A stretch of DNA of 64,000 bases. Source: Bacteroidetes bacterium HLUCCA01 (lineage in GTDB: Bacteria; Bacteroidota; Rhodothermia; Balneolales; HLUCCA01). Made by a program: the position numbers and the translations under genes. The DNA lies in the NCBI GenBank assembly GCA_001314545.1, contig LIHN01000001.1, forward strand, positions 960,180 through 1,024,179, given 5' to 3'. Below, in pieces: positions 34,516 to 43,227 of this stretch. Position 1 is the first letter of the stretch, and every line of letters starts with the position of its first letter. The notes beneath the pieces are model-generated. The model saw nothing but the letters and a program-made list of their open reading frames with translations. It searched no databases and was not told where the DNA came from.

Positions 34516-35097
34516 ATGAAAAACAAGTATGTCAAACGTTCACGAATTAGCGAGGCCAAATTCAGGGAATTGCTTCGCTTCTTTTCCCTGGATCTGACTT
34601 CAACGCAAATTGCCAAAATCACCGGTCTGAACAGAAACACTGTGAACCGGTACCTTCATGAAATCCGTTGCCGAATCGAGCATACCAATCACGTAAAATC
34701 AAGCAGTATAATTTCCCCGGAACCTGATACTGCGGATGACCCGATCTGTATGCTGATCAGGGAAGAGCGTGGTGTTATCTTTACCGCAGTTATCGGTTCA
34801 AATACCCTGTTTTCGTTGGATTTACAGGACATAGGATTTGATTTGGTAATCAATACAGCAGACGAGTCGCACCGCTTTATCGGTTTTAGAAACCCGGATC
34901 CGGAAATGCATCGCAAGAAAATAAACCGGATCGAAAACTTCTGGGGTTTTGCCTGTTTACGCCTGAGTAAATTCAAGGGGCTGCACCCTGCAACGGTACG
35001 TTTACATGTTGCTGAGTGTGCTTTCCGTTACAATCATCGAAAAGATGATTTATATCCGATTTTGCTGCAGATTATCCGTAATAATCCGCTGTTTTAG
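34516..35097 (+). CDS. Degenerate IS1595-family transposase (193 aa)
   Basis: The ATG at 34516 begins MKNKYVKRSRISEAKFRELL, the usual opening of IS1595/ISXO2-like transposases, with an HTH at 25-50 (TSTQIAKITGLNRNTVNRYL). The C-terminal KKINRIENFWGFACLRLSKFKGL ... CAFRYNHRKDDLYPILLQIIRNNPLF is also typical, and Glu140 is the last DDE residue. Full-length members are near 230 residues; here the segment with the first catalytic Asp (EVDExYFG) and most of the second (TDGWxxY) is missing, leaving a short linker. Transposition activity is therefore unlikely. No terminal inverted repeats were found. Its divergent position to hmuR makes either an old IS remnant or a recruited DNA-binding protein possible. 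Confidence 0.75.
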   Translation: MKNKYVKRSRISEAKFRELLRFFSLDLTSTQIAKITGLNRNTVNRYLHEIRCRIEHTNHVKSSSIISPEPDTADDPICMLIREERGVIFTAVIGSNTLFSLDLQDIGFDLVINTADESHRFIGFRNPDPEMHRKKINRIENFWGFACLRLSKFKGLHPATVRLHVAECAFRYNHRKDDLYPILLQIIRNNPLF

Positions 35098-35171
35098 TCA
35101 TGTACCAGTAACAGTCACGAAAAATAATGTGTGGTTCTTGACTACTTTTCTTCTCAGAGGGGACGTTCGAG

Positions 35172-35315
35172 TCCGCAGTAACCGGCCGCTGTTTTTTACG
35201 ACGCCGGCACAATTCGAAGTAAGCGGCCGCTGGTTTTTACGGGGCCGGTACAATCCGAAGCAACCGACCGTTGGTTTTTACGACGCCGGCACAATTCGCA
35301 GCAGCCGGCCGTTGG
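35172..35315. repeat. 41-bp tandem repeat of a gene 3' end including its stop codon
   Basis: Copies at 35172-35212, 35213-35253, 35254-35294 and the source copy 35295-35315 plus coding bases. Read on the minus strand each unit gives (N/S)GRLLRIVPA(S/P) and a TAA stop, which is the C-terminus of the sugar dehydrogenase that ends at 35278. The differences between units are mostly at third codon positions. The period of 41 is not a multiple of three, so the copies are not in one frame. Confidence 0.9.
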
Positions 35316-36573
35316 CCTCGTCTGTGAGTACATACAGGTGACCGTCAGGACCCTGGCGCACATCGCGCACCCGCGCACCTATGGTCAGCTTTTCCTCACC
35401 GGAAATGCTCGTCTCGTTGAGTATAATCCGGCGGATCTCGCCACTGACCAGCCCACCGCTGAACAGATTCCCCTGCCAATTCGGAAAATCATCGCCGTAA
35501 TAGAAGGTTAGTCCGCTGGGCGCCTGGGCGGGCGTCCACACGATGAGGGGGTCTTCCATACCGGTTTGGGTAGTGGTGCGGGTGATGCGGGGGTAGTGAT
35601 ATTCCCGGCTATACGTAGCTTCCGGCCATCCGTAATTACCCCCGGCTACCAGCAGATTCAGCTCGTCTCCGCCCCGGGCGCCGTGTTCACTGGCCCAGAC
35701 CGTGCCGGTAACCGGGTCAACGGCAAGTCCCTGGATGTTCCGGTGTCCGTACGTCCAGATTTCGGGCAGGGCGTCGGCGGGTAGGGCATCGGTGCGGGGT
35801 GCCGGTGAGGACGATGCATCACCGGTGGACGCTGAAACCGGCGCGGGTGATACACCGTTTGTATGTTCGGAGGTTGAACCGTAGGACACATCCCCGGAGT
35901 GTTCTGTGCCGGTTGCGGTCGATGCCGTTGCCGGCGGCACGGGTTGCCCCCTATCGGTCAGATGCACCACCGTACCCAGGTGATTGGTCGTATTCTGGGC
36001 CTGCTCTCGGATCCATTCCCCGTCGAAACGCAGGTAGTTTCCGCCATCGGCCACACTCATAAGCAGGGTGCCGTCCGGCAGCCAGGCCAGTCGGGAGCCG
36101 AAGTGCTGGTTTCCGGTCTTGGCTACGTTGGTTTCGAAGAGTACCTGTACATCGGTTAGCTCCCCCTGGCGGAATTGCCCGCGGGCCAGGGTGGTGCGGT
36201 TGGCATCGTCATTGCCGGCGGCATAGGTCAGGTAAACCAGGTTGTTTTCCGGGAAGTCCGGATGCAGGGACACGTCCAGCAGTCCGCCTTGTCCGCTGGC
36301 GAAGACCTCGGGCACATCGGATACCGGTTCGGGCTGCACGACGCCATTGCGCACCCATCGCAGCCGACCCGGTCGTTCCGTGATGAGCATATCGGCATCG
36401 TTCAACCAGACCATAGCCCAGGGGTGTTCCAGACCATCGAGGACAGGCTGCAATTGCCATCCTGCGGCTTCCGGTACATCGACTGACAGTCGTACCGGTC
36501 CTTCCGGAGCTTTGCAGGCAACTAAAAGCAGAAGCACTCCGGCGAGGGTGAGGGTTAATTTAGCGGGCATCAT
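35278..36573 (-). CDS. PQQ-dependent sugar dehydrogenase-type lipoprotein (YliI/GDH-B family)
   Basis: 431 aa. The lipoprotein signal ends LLLLVACKA (Cys20). The six-bladed propeller of soluble aldose dehydrogenases is clear: LEHPWAMVWLNDADMLITERPGRL, GQGGLLDVSLHPDFPENNLVYLTY, NQHFGSRLAWLPDGTLLMSVAD, the active-site-like WTYGHRNIQGLAVDP, SEHGARGGDELNLLVAGGNYGWP and VRDVRQGPDGHLYVLTDEANGRLLRIVP. The conserved His of the first and second motif groups is present. It oxidises sugars or related compounds with PQQ at the membrane surface; the substrate is unknown. Residues about 208-262 are a Ser/Thr/Ala/Pro-rich low-complexity insert not found in the family. The 3' end is the source of a tandem repeat. 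Confidence 0.9.
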   Translation of the reverse strand: MMPAKLTLTLAGVLLLLVACKAPEGPVRLSVDVPEAAGWQLQPVLDGLEHPWAMVWLNDADMLITERPGRLRWVRNGVVQPEPVSDVPEVFASGQGGLLDVSLHPDFPENNLVYLTYAAGNDDANRTTLARGQFRQGELTDVQVLFETNVAKTGNQHFGSRLAWLPDGTLLMSVADGGNYLRFDGEWIREQAQNTTNHLGTVVHLTDRGQPVPPATASTATGTEHSGDVSYGSTSEHTNGVSPAPVSASTGDASSSPAPRTDALPADALPEIWTYGHRNIQGLAVDPVTGTVWASEHGARGGDELNLLVAGGNYGWPEATYSREYHYPRITRTTTQTGMEDPLIVWTPAQAPSGLTFYYGDDFPNWQGNLFSGGLVSGEIRRIILNETSISGEEKLTIGARVRDVRQGPDGHLYVLTDEANGRLLRIVPAS

Positions 36574-36986
36574 TGGTTTTCAGATTAGTTCACAATTGAC
36601 TGTTAGTCTGGCGCATAGCCCTGCATCGTTACGGGTGGCAGCACAGGAACATAACACCGAAGCCACGCTTTGGGTTTCCACAATCCACCCGTTCAGCGGC
36701 ATGGTCCTCTTTACTTCAGAAAGGTACACTCAACTGAGTTTATCAGTTTTGTTAGCATGACTTAATATTAAAGTGGCAAAAAGTCAGTGAACGACACTAC
36801 TTCGACTCTGAAGTTAATCTATTCTAACTCTTTTCAGAAACGGGGTTTCGTAGCTTATTTTGACAAGTAAAAGTAGAAATTCGGTTTGTTACGTTCCAAT
36901 AACGACCCCGACAAATCATCTATCATACCGGCAGAAAAAATACTGTCACTTTGCTGATTTACAGCCGCTTTTGAAGTTTCCTATCC
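36574..36986. other. Divergent promoter spacer, no gene seen
   Basis: Separates the sugar dehydrogenase (minus) and the 1593-aa T9SS protein (plus). The sequence becomes AT-rich from 36740. No repeat, hairpin or coding stretch stands out. Confidence 0.5.
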
Positions 36987-39900
36987 ATGTTCAGAGTTTT
37001 CTTTTTATTACTGATTACCACAACATTGCGTGCGGAATCGCATTCGGTGAGTTTTACGGCAGCCCTGGCTGACTCTCAAGCAACAGCCATGGTTACGGTA
37101 TCAGGAAATGAGCGCATTCACGTTGCACCTCCCGCCTTCCTTACTTCGCATACCCGGGTCAAAAAAAACGATCTGATGCCCGGACTACCAGAAACCACCA
37201 TGGCGTTCAATACAATTGGCTTTCAGGGCTCATTTACGCCATCTGCATGGACTTTCAGCAACAATGGCGGCGATGGTACGGTTGATTCCGGTTCAGCGCC
37301 AACCTCAATTAGTCTGACCAATTCCAATGTGGGATCAGGAGGTAACAATACAACGACCTATTGTATAGCAATACCTGGAAGTAATGCTGTAACGCTTTCA
37401 TTTGACTGGAATTACTCGACGAGTGATCAGGACGGACCACAATGGGATCCGTTTTTATATGCAATTAACAGTACCACAACCCAACTCACTGACGACGGTG
37501 GTCCCAATACGCAATCCGGCTCGGTTGCTTTATCGCTTCAGGCGGGTGATGAGTTCTGCTTTGGTGCAAACTCCATTGACCAGCAGTTTGGAGCCGCAAC
37601 TACAACCATTACCGAGTTCACCGTAATTCCCGTGGTCATTGTAAGCGCTTCAAGTTCCGGCAGCTGGTCGGCCCCTGCCAGTGTGACCGAAATAACAGTT
37701 GAAGTCTGGGGCGGCGGTGGTGGCGGCGGAACAGGCGCCACCGGTAAAGGCGGTGGAGGTGGGGGTGCTTACGCCAGGACAGTAATCCCCGTTACGCCAC
37801 TAACCACGTATAACTATACCGTCGGTTCAGGCGGAACACCCGGCAACGATGGTGGCGACTCCTTTTTCGACACTGGAACGCAGGTACTGGCACGGGGTGG
37901 TGGCGCTGGCTCATCGAACTCTGGTGGGGGGGGCGGCAACGCAGCAACGAGTACCGGAACAGTGGTTTTTGGCGGAGGAAATGGCGGTAACGGAACCAAT
38001 TCAGGATTCAGCAGAGCAGGCGGGGGCGGTGGAGGATCAGCATTTTCAATCAGTGTTGGCAGCAACGGTACGAATGCATCTGGAAACACACCGGGTTCGG
38101 GCGGAACTGGAAGCGGTGATGGCGGCGATGGTGCTACAAGTGCCAATACTGGCAGCAACGGACTGGTACCTGGTGGTGGTGGAGGTGGCGGAGGCCGAAC
38201 CGGAACCAGCGGTAATGGTGCCGACGGTCGAATAATCATATCCTATGAGCTGAACAGCCCAACTGATCCGGACCTGCAAAACAGCACAATTGCTGTTCAG
38301 GATGGTGTTTTGCCGGCAGACGGTGTTTCCACAACCGTTATCACAGTTACACTTCGGAATATAAACGGCGATATACTCATATTCGGTGGAGAAACTGTCA
38401 CATTGACCACAACCCAGGGAAGTATAGGTTCTGTAACAGACAATAGTGACGGAACCTATACAGCGGTATTTACCACAACATCAACACCCGCAACAGCCGT
38501 CATCAACGCTGAAGTAAATGGTGACCCGTTGAATGCACAAAGTTTCATTCTGATAACCAATGATCCCATTGTGCAACGTTACTATCCCGGTGGTCTGGAC
38601 CAAACGTCACTTGTTATGTGGCTGGATGCAGCAGATCAATCAACCGTCCAGTTGAACTCGGGAAATGTATCACAATGGACTGACTTATCATCGCAGCAAA
38701 ATTCAGCTATTCAAGTTAATGCTTCCATTCAGCCCGAATTTGTGCTCAATGCACAAAATGGCCGACCTGTATTGCGATACAGTTCGGGAGATCGTCTGAC
38801 TACTACCTTTACACCCACTGCAGCTGACTTGGGCTCCGGTGCCAGTGTTAGCATCGCCGTTCGAACTACGGACTCAGATGTCCGGTCATACTTCGGTTCC
38901 TGGGGTGCTCCACGCTTATACTTGCAAAATCGCAGCGGCGTACTCCAAACCGGGTTCGGCAGCGGATGGGTTAACAGCGGCACATTCCCGGAAGATCAGT
39001 TTATCATTTCCGGTTTATACGCAACCTCCTCCGAAGGAACGGGTCGGATAGACGGAGAGCAGGTACACAACTACGCTGCCACGTTTACCGGTACAAATAG
39101 CAATCCCATTGGAATAGGATTTACCAGTGGATTAAGTCCTGACCGACCGTTCATCGGCGACATCGGTGAAATCGTATTCTATCAGAGTGCGCTATCCCTT
39201 ACAGCCCGACTCATACTAGAAAATTATCTGTCAACGAAATGGGATACCCCGCTCGACAATACCATAGACCGATTTAGCAGCAGCTCCGGATTTGATCATC
39301 AACTTGCCGGTATAGGCAGATTGACCGGTTCAGACTTCGTTTCAGAAACTGTATACTCCTCCGGCGGTCTGGGCCTGAACAGTACCTCTGCAGCCGGAAA
39401 TTATCTCGCGTCTGACAACCATTTTCTGCTTGCAGCGCACAATAACCTGAATGGTATCAATCAAAACTTCATTGTAGATCCAACAGAGGGACTAATTGAC
39501 CGATGGTCCCGGGTCTGGTACCTTGACAAAACCAATCCGAGTGGCGATGGTACGGTAACGGTGTATTTTGATTGGCAGGACTATGCTGTACCTGCACCCG
39601 ACCCGGAATACACCTTCATCCTGTTGTATCACCCAAGTGACCCCAGCATGCCAACCGGATCAACCGTTTTTGTAGATGAATCCTCCATAATATCAGGGAA
39701 CAGGATTCTGTTTACCCTGAACAGCAGCGACTTGGCAGACGGATTTTACACACTGGGTATACGTACGGGTCCGCCCATATTTTACAGCCGGTCTGACGGT
39801 AACTGGAACGATGGGAATACATGGTCACTGTTAGGCCACAGCGGTGCAGCCATTGGAAGTACGCCGGGTACAACGGCAACCGTTTTTATAGGATCTTCGC

Positions 39901-41768
39901 ACCAGGTTACACTTACGGCCAATGAAACTGTGAACGGTACACTGGAGGTAAATACCGATGGAATCCTGGCAACAGGAGCGTTCAATCTTTCCGGAACAGG
40001 GTCGGTCACAATTGCATCCGATGGAGGACTGCACATAGGTTCCGCGTCCGGTATTACCTTAAGTGCAAGCACGGGAGCGATTCAAACTTCAACCAGAAAC
40101 TACCATCCCGATGCAACATACCGATATACCAGTGTTGTTGCTCAACAGACCGGCGATGGATTACCGTCAGAACCCTTTAATGTACAGGTTGCTGTTGGTG
40201 AGACGCTCACAGCGTCGGCTTCATACCGTGTACGGGGTACACTCAGCCTGATCAGCGGACAATTCCTCATATCCAATGGATTATCACTGATTGCCGATAC
40301 TCAGAGCATTAGTGGTGGCGAGCTTCGCTATCAGTTGATAATGGACGGTCAGCGAGGCTACCGGCAATTGGCGTCACCGTTACTGGTGTCCTACGATAAT
40401 TTTCTCAGTGGAATTTTAACACAAGGCTTTCCCGGGGCTTCCCTCGCAGGCTCTCAGCAACCCAATGTTTTATGGTACGATGAAACCTTTGAAGGGACTG
40501 TAACCCAGCGCTGGCGTGCGCCGGCTGCTGCAAGTGATCTGATTACTCCCGGTCGTGGATACATGGTCTATCTGTTTGGTGATGCACCCGATGACAGCAG
40601 GTACAACGACCCTCTTCCTTATACACTTGATGTGAATGGACAGGAAAACACCGCAGCGATGTCTGGGTTCGATTTTGACATCACCTATACCAGTACCGGT
40701 GACCAGGGCTGGAATTTAATCGGGAACCCTTTTGGTGCAGCACTTGATTGGGAACATCCATCATGGTCAAAAACCAATGTAAGTCCCAATATTTATGTTT
40801 GGAATCCAAATACCAATCAGTATGATGCCTGGAATGGTACAACAGGCGATATTACGGATGGCATTTTGGCTCCATTTCAAGCCTTTTGGATTGAAGCTAC
40901 CGATAACTCCCCGGAACTCATCGCGCAGCGATCGGCCCTGACTATGGGTGGAAGTTTCATAGGTAAACAGCAAAGGCAACCCCCGCCTGTTTTTGCGCTT
41001 AAAGCCATTTTCAGTGATAGCCTGTACTCAACAGCCTACCTGTCCTTTAATCAGGATGGCTCTGCTGATACCGATGCATATGATGCAGAACGACTGATAA
41101 CTACCTCCGATATTGGTTCTTTTCTGGAGTTATACTCGAGAAACCCAAGCGGTAAGCGACTGGCTATAAACAATGTGCCTGCTTACTTTGACACATCGCT
41201 GCGAATACCCTTTGAAATTAACGCTTATCAAGATTTCAGACCGTTAACAGGTAGCGTCACCCTCGTTGCAGATAATCTATCTGCTATACCATCTGACTGG
41301 CAAATCCGAATCATCGATGCAACAGGAAAGGAATATCCAATCGAACAATCGGGCGATTCTTTACGAATTGAACTGCCACTCAGAAGTAGTGACAACCGCA
41401 GATTCTTCACCACGGCACATGTTGGGAAAACAACGCGATTACCGGCTCACCATTACCGGTTTTACCTGGATATTTACTCGGAAAACAGTCTTTCCAGCTT
41501 ACCTACAGAAATAAGTCTGAGTCGCGCATACCCGAATCCATTCAATCCAAGCACAACAATAACAGTAAACCTCCCCTCACAGCAACCTATACAGCTTGAA
41601 ATCTTCGATATAATGGGGCGTCTCGTTGAGGTTCTTGCAACCGGAGAACGGCCGGGGGGTGCGCACGAATTTACCTGGAATGCACGCGCACATGCATCCG
41701 GTGTTTATGTTTTTCGATTGATTACAAATTCAGGTGTTCATACCCGCAAAGTTACCCTTGTGAAATAG
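36987..41768 (+). CDS. Giant T9SS cargo protein with Gly-rich, Ig-like and LamG-like domains
   Basis: 1593 aa. Signal MFRVFFLLLITTTLRA. Residues about 75-230 are a beta domain with two Cys (TYCIAIPG, DEFCFGAN). Residues about 245-412 are a glycine-rich segment (VWGGGGGGGTGATGKGGGGG and many GGxGG repeats). A Big_1/invasin-like domain follows (VLPADGVSTTVITVTLRNIN ... DNSDGTYTAVFTT, about 433-530). Then comes a LamG/concanavalin-like domain (SLVMWLDAADQ ... WTDLSSQQNSAIQ ... ILENYLSTKWD, about 545-760), a long beta region shared with the RCC1 protein at 58196 (GYRQLASPLL ... LTQGFPGASLAG ... WNLIGNPFGAALDW ... YDAWNGTTGDITDGILAPFQAFWIEA), and a T9SS sorting domain (YPNPFNPSTTI ... FDIMGRLVEVL ... 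SGVYVFRL ... VTLVK). Surface attachment or adhesion is likely. Confidence 0.88.
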   Translation: MFRVFFLLLITTTLRAESHSVSFTAALADSQATAMVTVSGNERIHVAPPAFLTSHTRVKKNDLMPGLPETTMAFNTIGFQGSFTPSAWTFSNNGGDGTVDSGSAPTSISLTNSNVGSGGNNTTTYCIAIPGSNAVTLSFDWNYSTSDQDGPQWDPFLYAINSTTTQLTDDGGPNTQSGSVALSLQAGDEFCFGANSIDQQFGAATTTITEFTVIPVVIVSASSSGSWSAPASVTEITVEVWGGGGGGGTGATGKGGGGGGAYARTVIPVTPLTTYNYTVGSGGTPGNDGGDSFFDTGTQVLARGGGAGSSNSGGGGGNAATSTGTVVFGGGNGGNGTNSGFSRAGGGGGGSAFSISVGSNGTNASGNTPGSGGTGSGDGGDGATSANTGSNGLVPGGGGGGGGRTGTSGNGADGRIIISYELNSPTDPDLQNSTIAVQDGVLPADGVSTTVITVTLRNINGDILIFGGETVTLTTTQGSIGSVTDNSDGTYTAVFTTTSTPATAVINAEVNGDPLNAQSFILITNDPIVQRYYPGGLDQTSLVMWLDAADQSTVQLNSGNVSQWTDLSSQQNSAIQVNASIQPEFVLNAQNGRPVLRYSSGDRLTTTFTPTAADLGSGASVSIAVRTTDSDVRSYFGSWGAPRLYLQNRSGVLQTGFGSGWVNSGTFPEDQFIISGLYATSSEGTGRIDGEQVHNYAATFTGTNSNPIGIGFTSGLSPDRPFIGDIGEIVFYQSALSLTARLILENYLSTKWDTPLDNTIDRFSSSSGFDHQLAGIGRLTGSDFVSETVYSSGGLGLNSTSAAGNYLASDNHFLLAAHNNLNGINQNFIVDPTEGLIDRWSRVWYLDKTNPSGDGTVTVYFDWQDYAVPAPDPEYTFILLYHPSDPSMPTGSTVFVDESSIISGNRILFTLNSSDLADGFYTLGIRTGPPIFYSRSDGNWNDGNTWSLLGHSGAAIGSTPGTTATVFIGSSHQVTLTANETVNGTLEVNTDGILATGAFNLSGTGSVTIASDGGLHIGSASGITLSASTGAIQTSTRNYHPDATYRYTSVVAQQTGDGLPSEPFNVQVAVGETLTASASYRVRGTLSLISGQFLISNGLSLIADTQSISGGELRYQLIMDGQRGYRQLASPLLVSYDNFLSGILTQGFPGASLAGSQQPNVLWYDETFEGTVTQRWRAPAAASDLITPGRGYMVYLFGDAPDDSRYNDPLPYTLDVNGQENTAAMSGFDFDITYTSTGDQGWNLIGNPFGAALDWEHPSWSKTNVSPNIYVWNPNTNQYDAWNGTTGDITDGILAPFQAFWIEATDNSPELIAQRSALTMGGSFIGKQQRQPPPVFALKAIFSDSLYSTAYLSFNQDGSADTDAYDAERLITTSDIGSFLELYSRNPSGKRLAINNVPAYFDTSLRIPFEINAYQDFRPLTGSVTLVADNLSAIPSDWQIRIIDATGKEYPIEQSGDSLRIELPLRSSDNRRFFTTAHVGKTTRLPAHHYRFYLDIYSENSLSSLPTEISLSRAYPNPFNPSTTITVNLPSQQPIQLEIFDIMGRLVEVLATGERPGGAHEFTWNARAHASGVYVFRLITNSGVHTRKVTLVK

Positions 41769-41936
41769 GGAGCAGGATTTACTAAATGAACCGTTAACTC
41801 AATGAAGTATACCGTTCAATAGCCATTCCAGTCTTAGAAATAAACCCGAGGGTGTATTTACAGTTTCTTTGGGCGTCTGCACAGACATCAGGTGCAGCTA
41901 TGTAACACGCATAACCCCAAAAAACGAAGAAAACTC

Positions 41937-42409
41937 ATGCTTAGCGTTCGATTCCGTCTCATGTTGCTAGTGCTTGCCACTCCGTTCATTGCTTTAGCAC
42001 AGTCGTTTGGCGGTGGTGCCGGATCCGATACCAATCCCTGACTGGTAGCGACGGCCGCCCAGCTCGAGAATGTGGTGATCGAAGAAGCCTTTGTTTCAGG
42101 CCGGTTCGACACGGGCGGGCTGGTGGGTTTTGTGACCAACAATGGGCAGTCAACCGGAGCGCAGCCCGTGATTAACTACAGTTCCTTCAAAGGTCACGTG
42201 AGAGGTCACGGTAATCAAACCGGCGGACTTGCAGGCCGCGTCTGGGGTGGAAGCATTAACTATAGTAGAGCCTTAGCCATTGTTGTCTCCACGGCGTACG
42301 TGCCGGCGGATTGGTTGGTATGAATGGCGACATTTCCAATAACTTTGCGCCCGGCTTTATCTGGAACAGCTATGCCAAAGGATATACCGAAGGGCGATCA
42401 GCACGATAA
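41937..42409 (+). pseudogene. Broken GLUG-repeat surface protein
   Basis: Begins with an intact signal peptide (MLSVRFRLMLLVLATPFIALAQ) and the usual GLUG protein entry SFGGGAGSDTNP-stop-LVATAAQLENV, where a TGA replaces the aromatic codon expected in DPYL(V/I)ATA. Downstream frames contain GGLVGFVTNNG, NYSSFKGHVRG and TGGLAGRVWGGSI, then the frame shifts and continues as RAGGLVGMNGDI and WNSYAKGYTEG, the classic GLUG repeat. It has one nonsense and at least one frameshift, so it is dead or produces only a 29-aa stub. The T9SS end that such proteins carry is absent. Confidence 0.75.
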
Positions 42410-42556
42410 CGGCACTCCGGGCGCGCATGGTGTCGGACTCATGGGTAACGCGGCATTTCAGCAATCCTCCTACTTGATATAATTGCCACTTTCTCCAGAT
42501 ACAATCACTTTAATAGCACACATTATTGAGCTTAATCAAATTACTTCTTGCAAAAA

Positions 42557-42569
42557 TGAACAGCGTTCA
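42557..42569. promoter_or_regulatory. TetR operator candidate upstream of tetR
   Basis: TGAAC-agc-GTTCA, a perfect 5-3-5 palindrome 31 bp upstream of the tetR start, in the context aaaatgaacagcgttca. Matches the site at 43229 in all but the central base. Confidence 0.65.
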
Positions 42570-42599
42570 CTAAATTTTCATCGTACTCAAATAAATACC

Positions 42600-43211
42600 A
42601 TGACCATAGAAGACCGAAGAGAACGAGAAAAGCGGGAGCTTCATGAGCTCATATTAAAAACAGCTGCTGAAATGTTTCGCAAGCACGGATACGAAAAGAC
42701 CAGCATGCGTGCAATCGCTCAGGCTATTGACTATAGTCCCGGTACGATATATCGGTATTTTAAGGACAAAGACGAACTGATGTTCGCCATCAGTGTGAAT
42801 GGGTTTCGGATATTTTATCAGTATCTGAGCGTTGTAAGGCATATTGACAATCCGATGGAGCGCCTGCAAGTACTTGGAAGACAATACATACGATTCGCCA
42901 TCGACCATCCGGCTTACTACGACTTAATGTTCATTATGCCCGATCCGATTAAAGGTATTGGTGAGGGCGAACACTGGGAAGATGGGCATCGAAGCCATAC
43001 TGTTCTTGTTGACGTAATCAAAGAATGTATGCAGGAAGGACATTTCAAAGGACATGATCCCATTGACTTGTCGCTCATGATCTGGGGACAAGTTCACGGA
43101 ATTCTGGCCCTTTACCTCAGACACAGAATGGAAATGTACACTGATAAGAAACACGAAGTTCTGCTTAATGATGCCCTGGAGGCATTTAATTCAATCATCC
43201 GAAACAGCTAA
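42600..43211 (+). CDS. TetR-family transcriptional regulator
   Basis: 203 aa from the ATG at 42600; an upstream in-frame ATG at 42483 would include the operator and a leader without domain. The N-terminal HTH lies at about 20-62 (KTAAEMFRKHGYEKTSMRAIAQAIDYSPGTIYRYFKDKDELMFAI). The C-terminal ligand domain includes a WHG-like dimer segment (HPAYYDLMFIMPDPIKG ... LMIWGQVHGILALYLRHRM) typical of the TetR_C_13/WHG group. It lies 16 bp before the efflux operon with palindromes on both sides, so it likely represses itself and the pump and is released by a pump substrate. Confidence 0.92.
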   Translation: MTIEDRREREKRELHELILKTAAEMFRKHGYEKTSMRAIAQAIDYSPGTIYRYFKDKDELMFAISVNGFRIFYQYLSVVRHIDNPMERLQVLGRQYIRFAIDHPAYYDLMFIMPDPIKGIGEGEHWEDGHRSHTVLVDVIKECMQEGHFKGHDPIDLSLMIWGQVHGILALYLRHRMEMYTDKKHEVLLNDALEAFNSIIRNS

Positions 43212-43227
43212 AAAAATTTGCTTAAAA

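Noticed and set aside
37814-38239. Proline-rich open frame antisense to the glycine-rich segment
   Set aside because: Poly-Gly codons (GGN) read backwards give poly-Pro; it is a compositional shadow.
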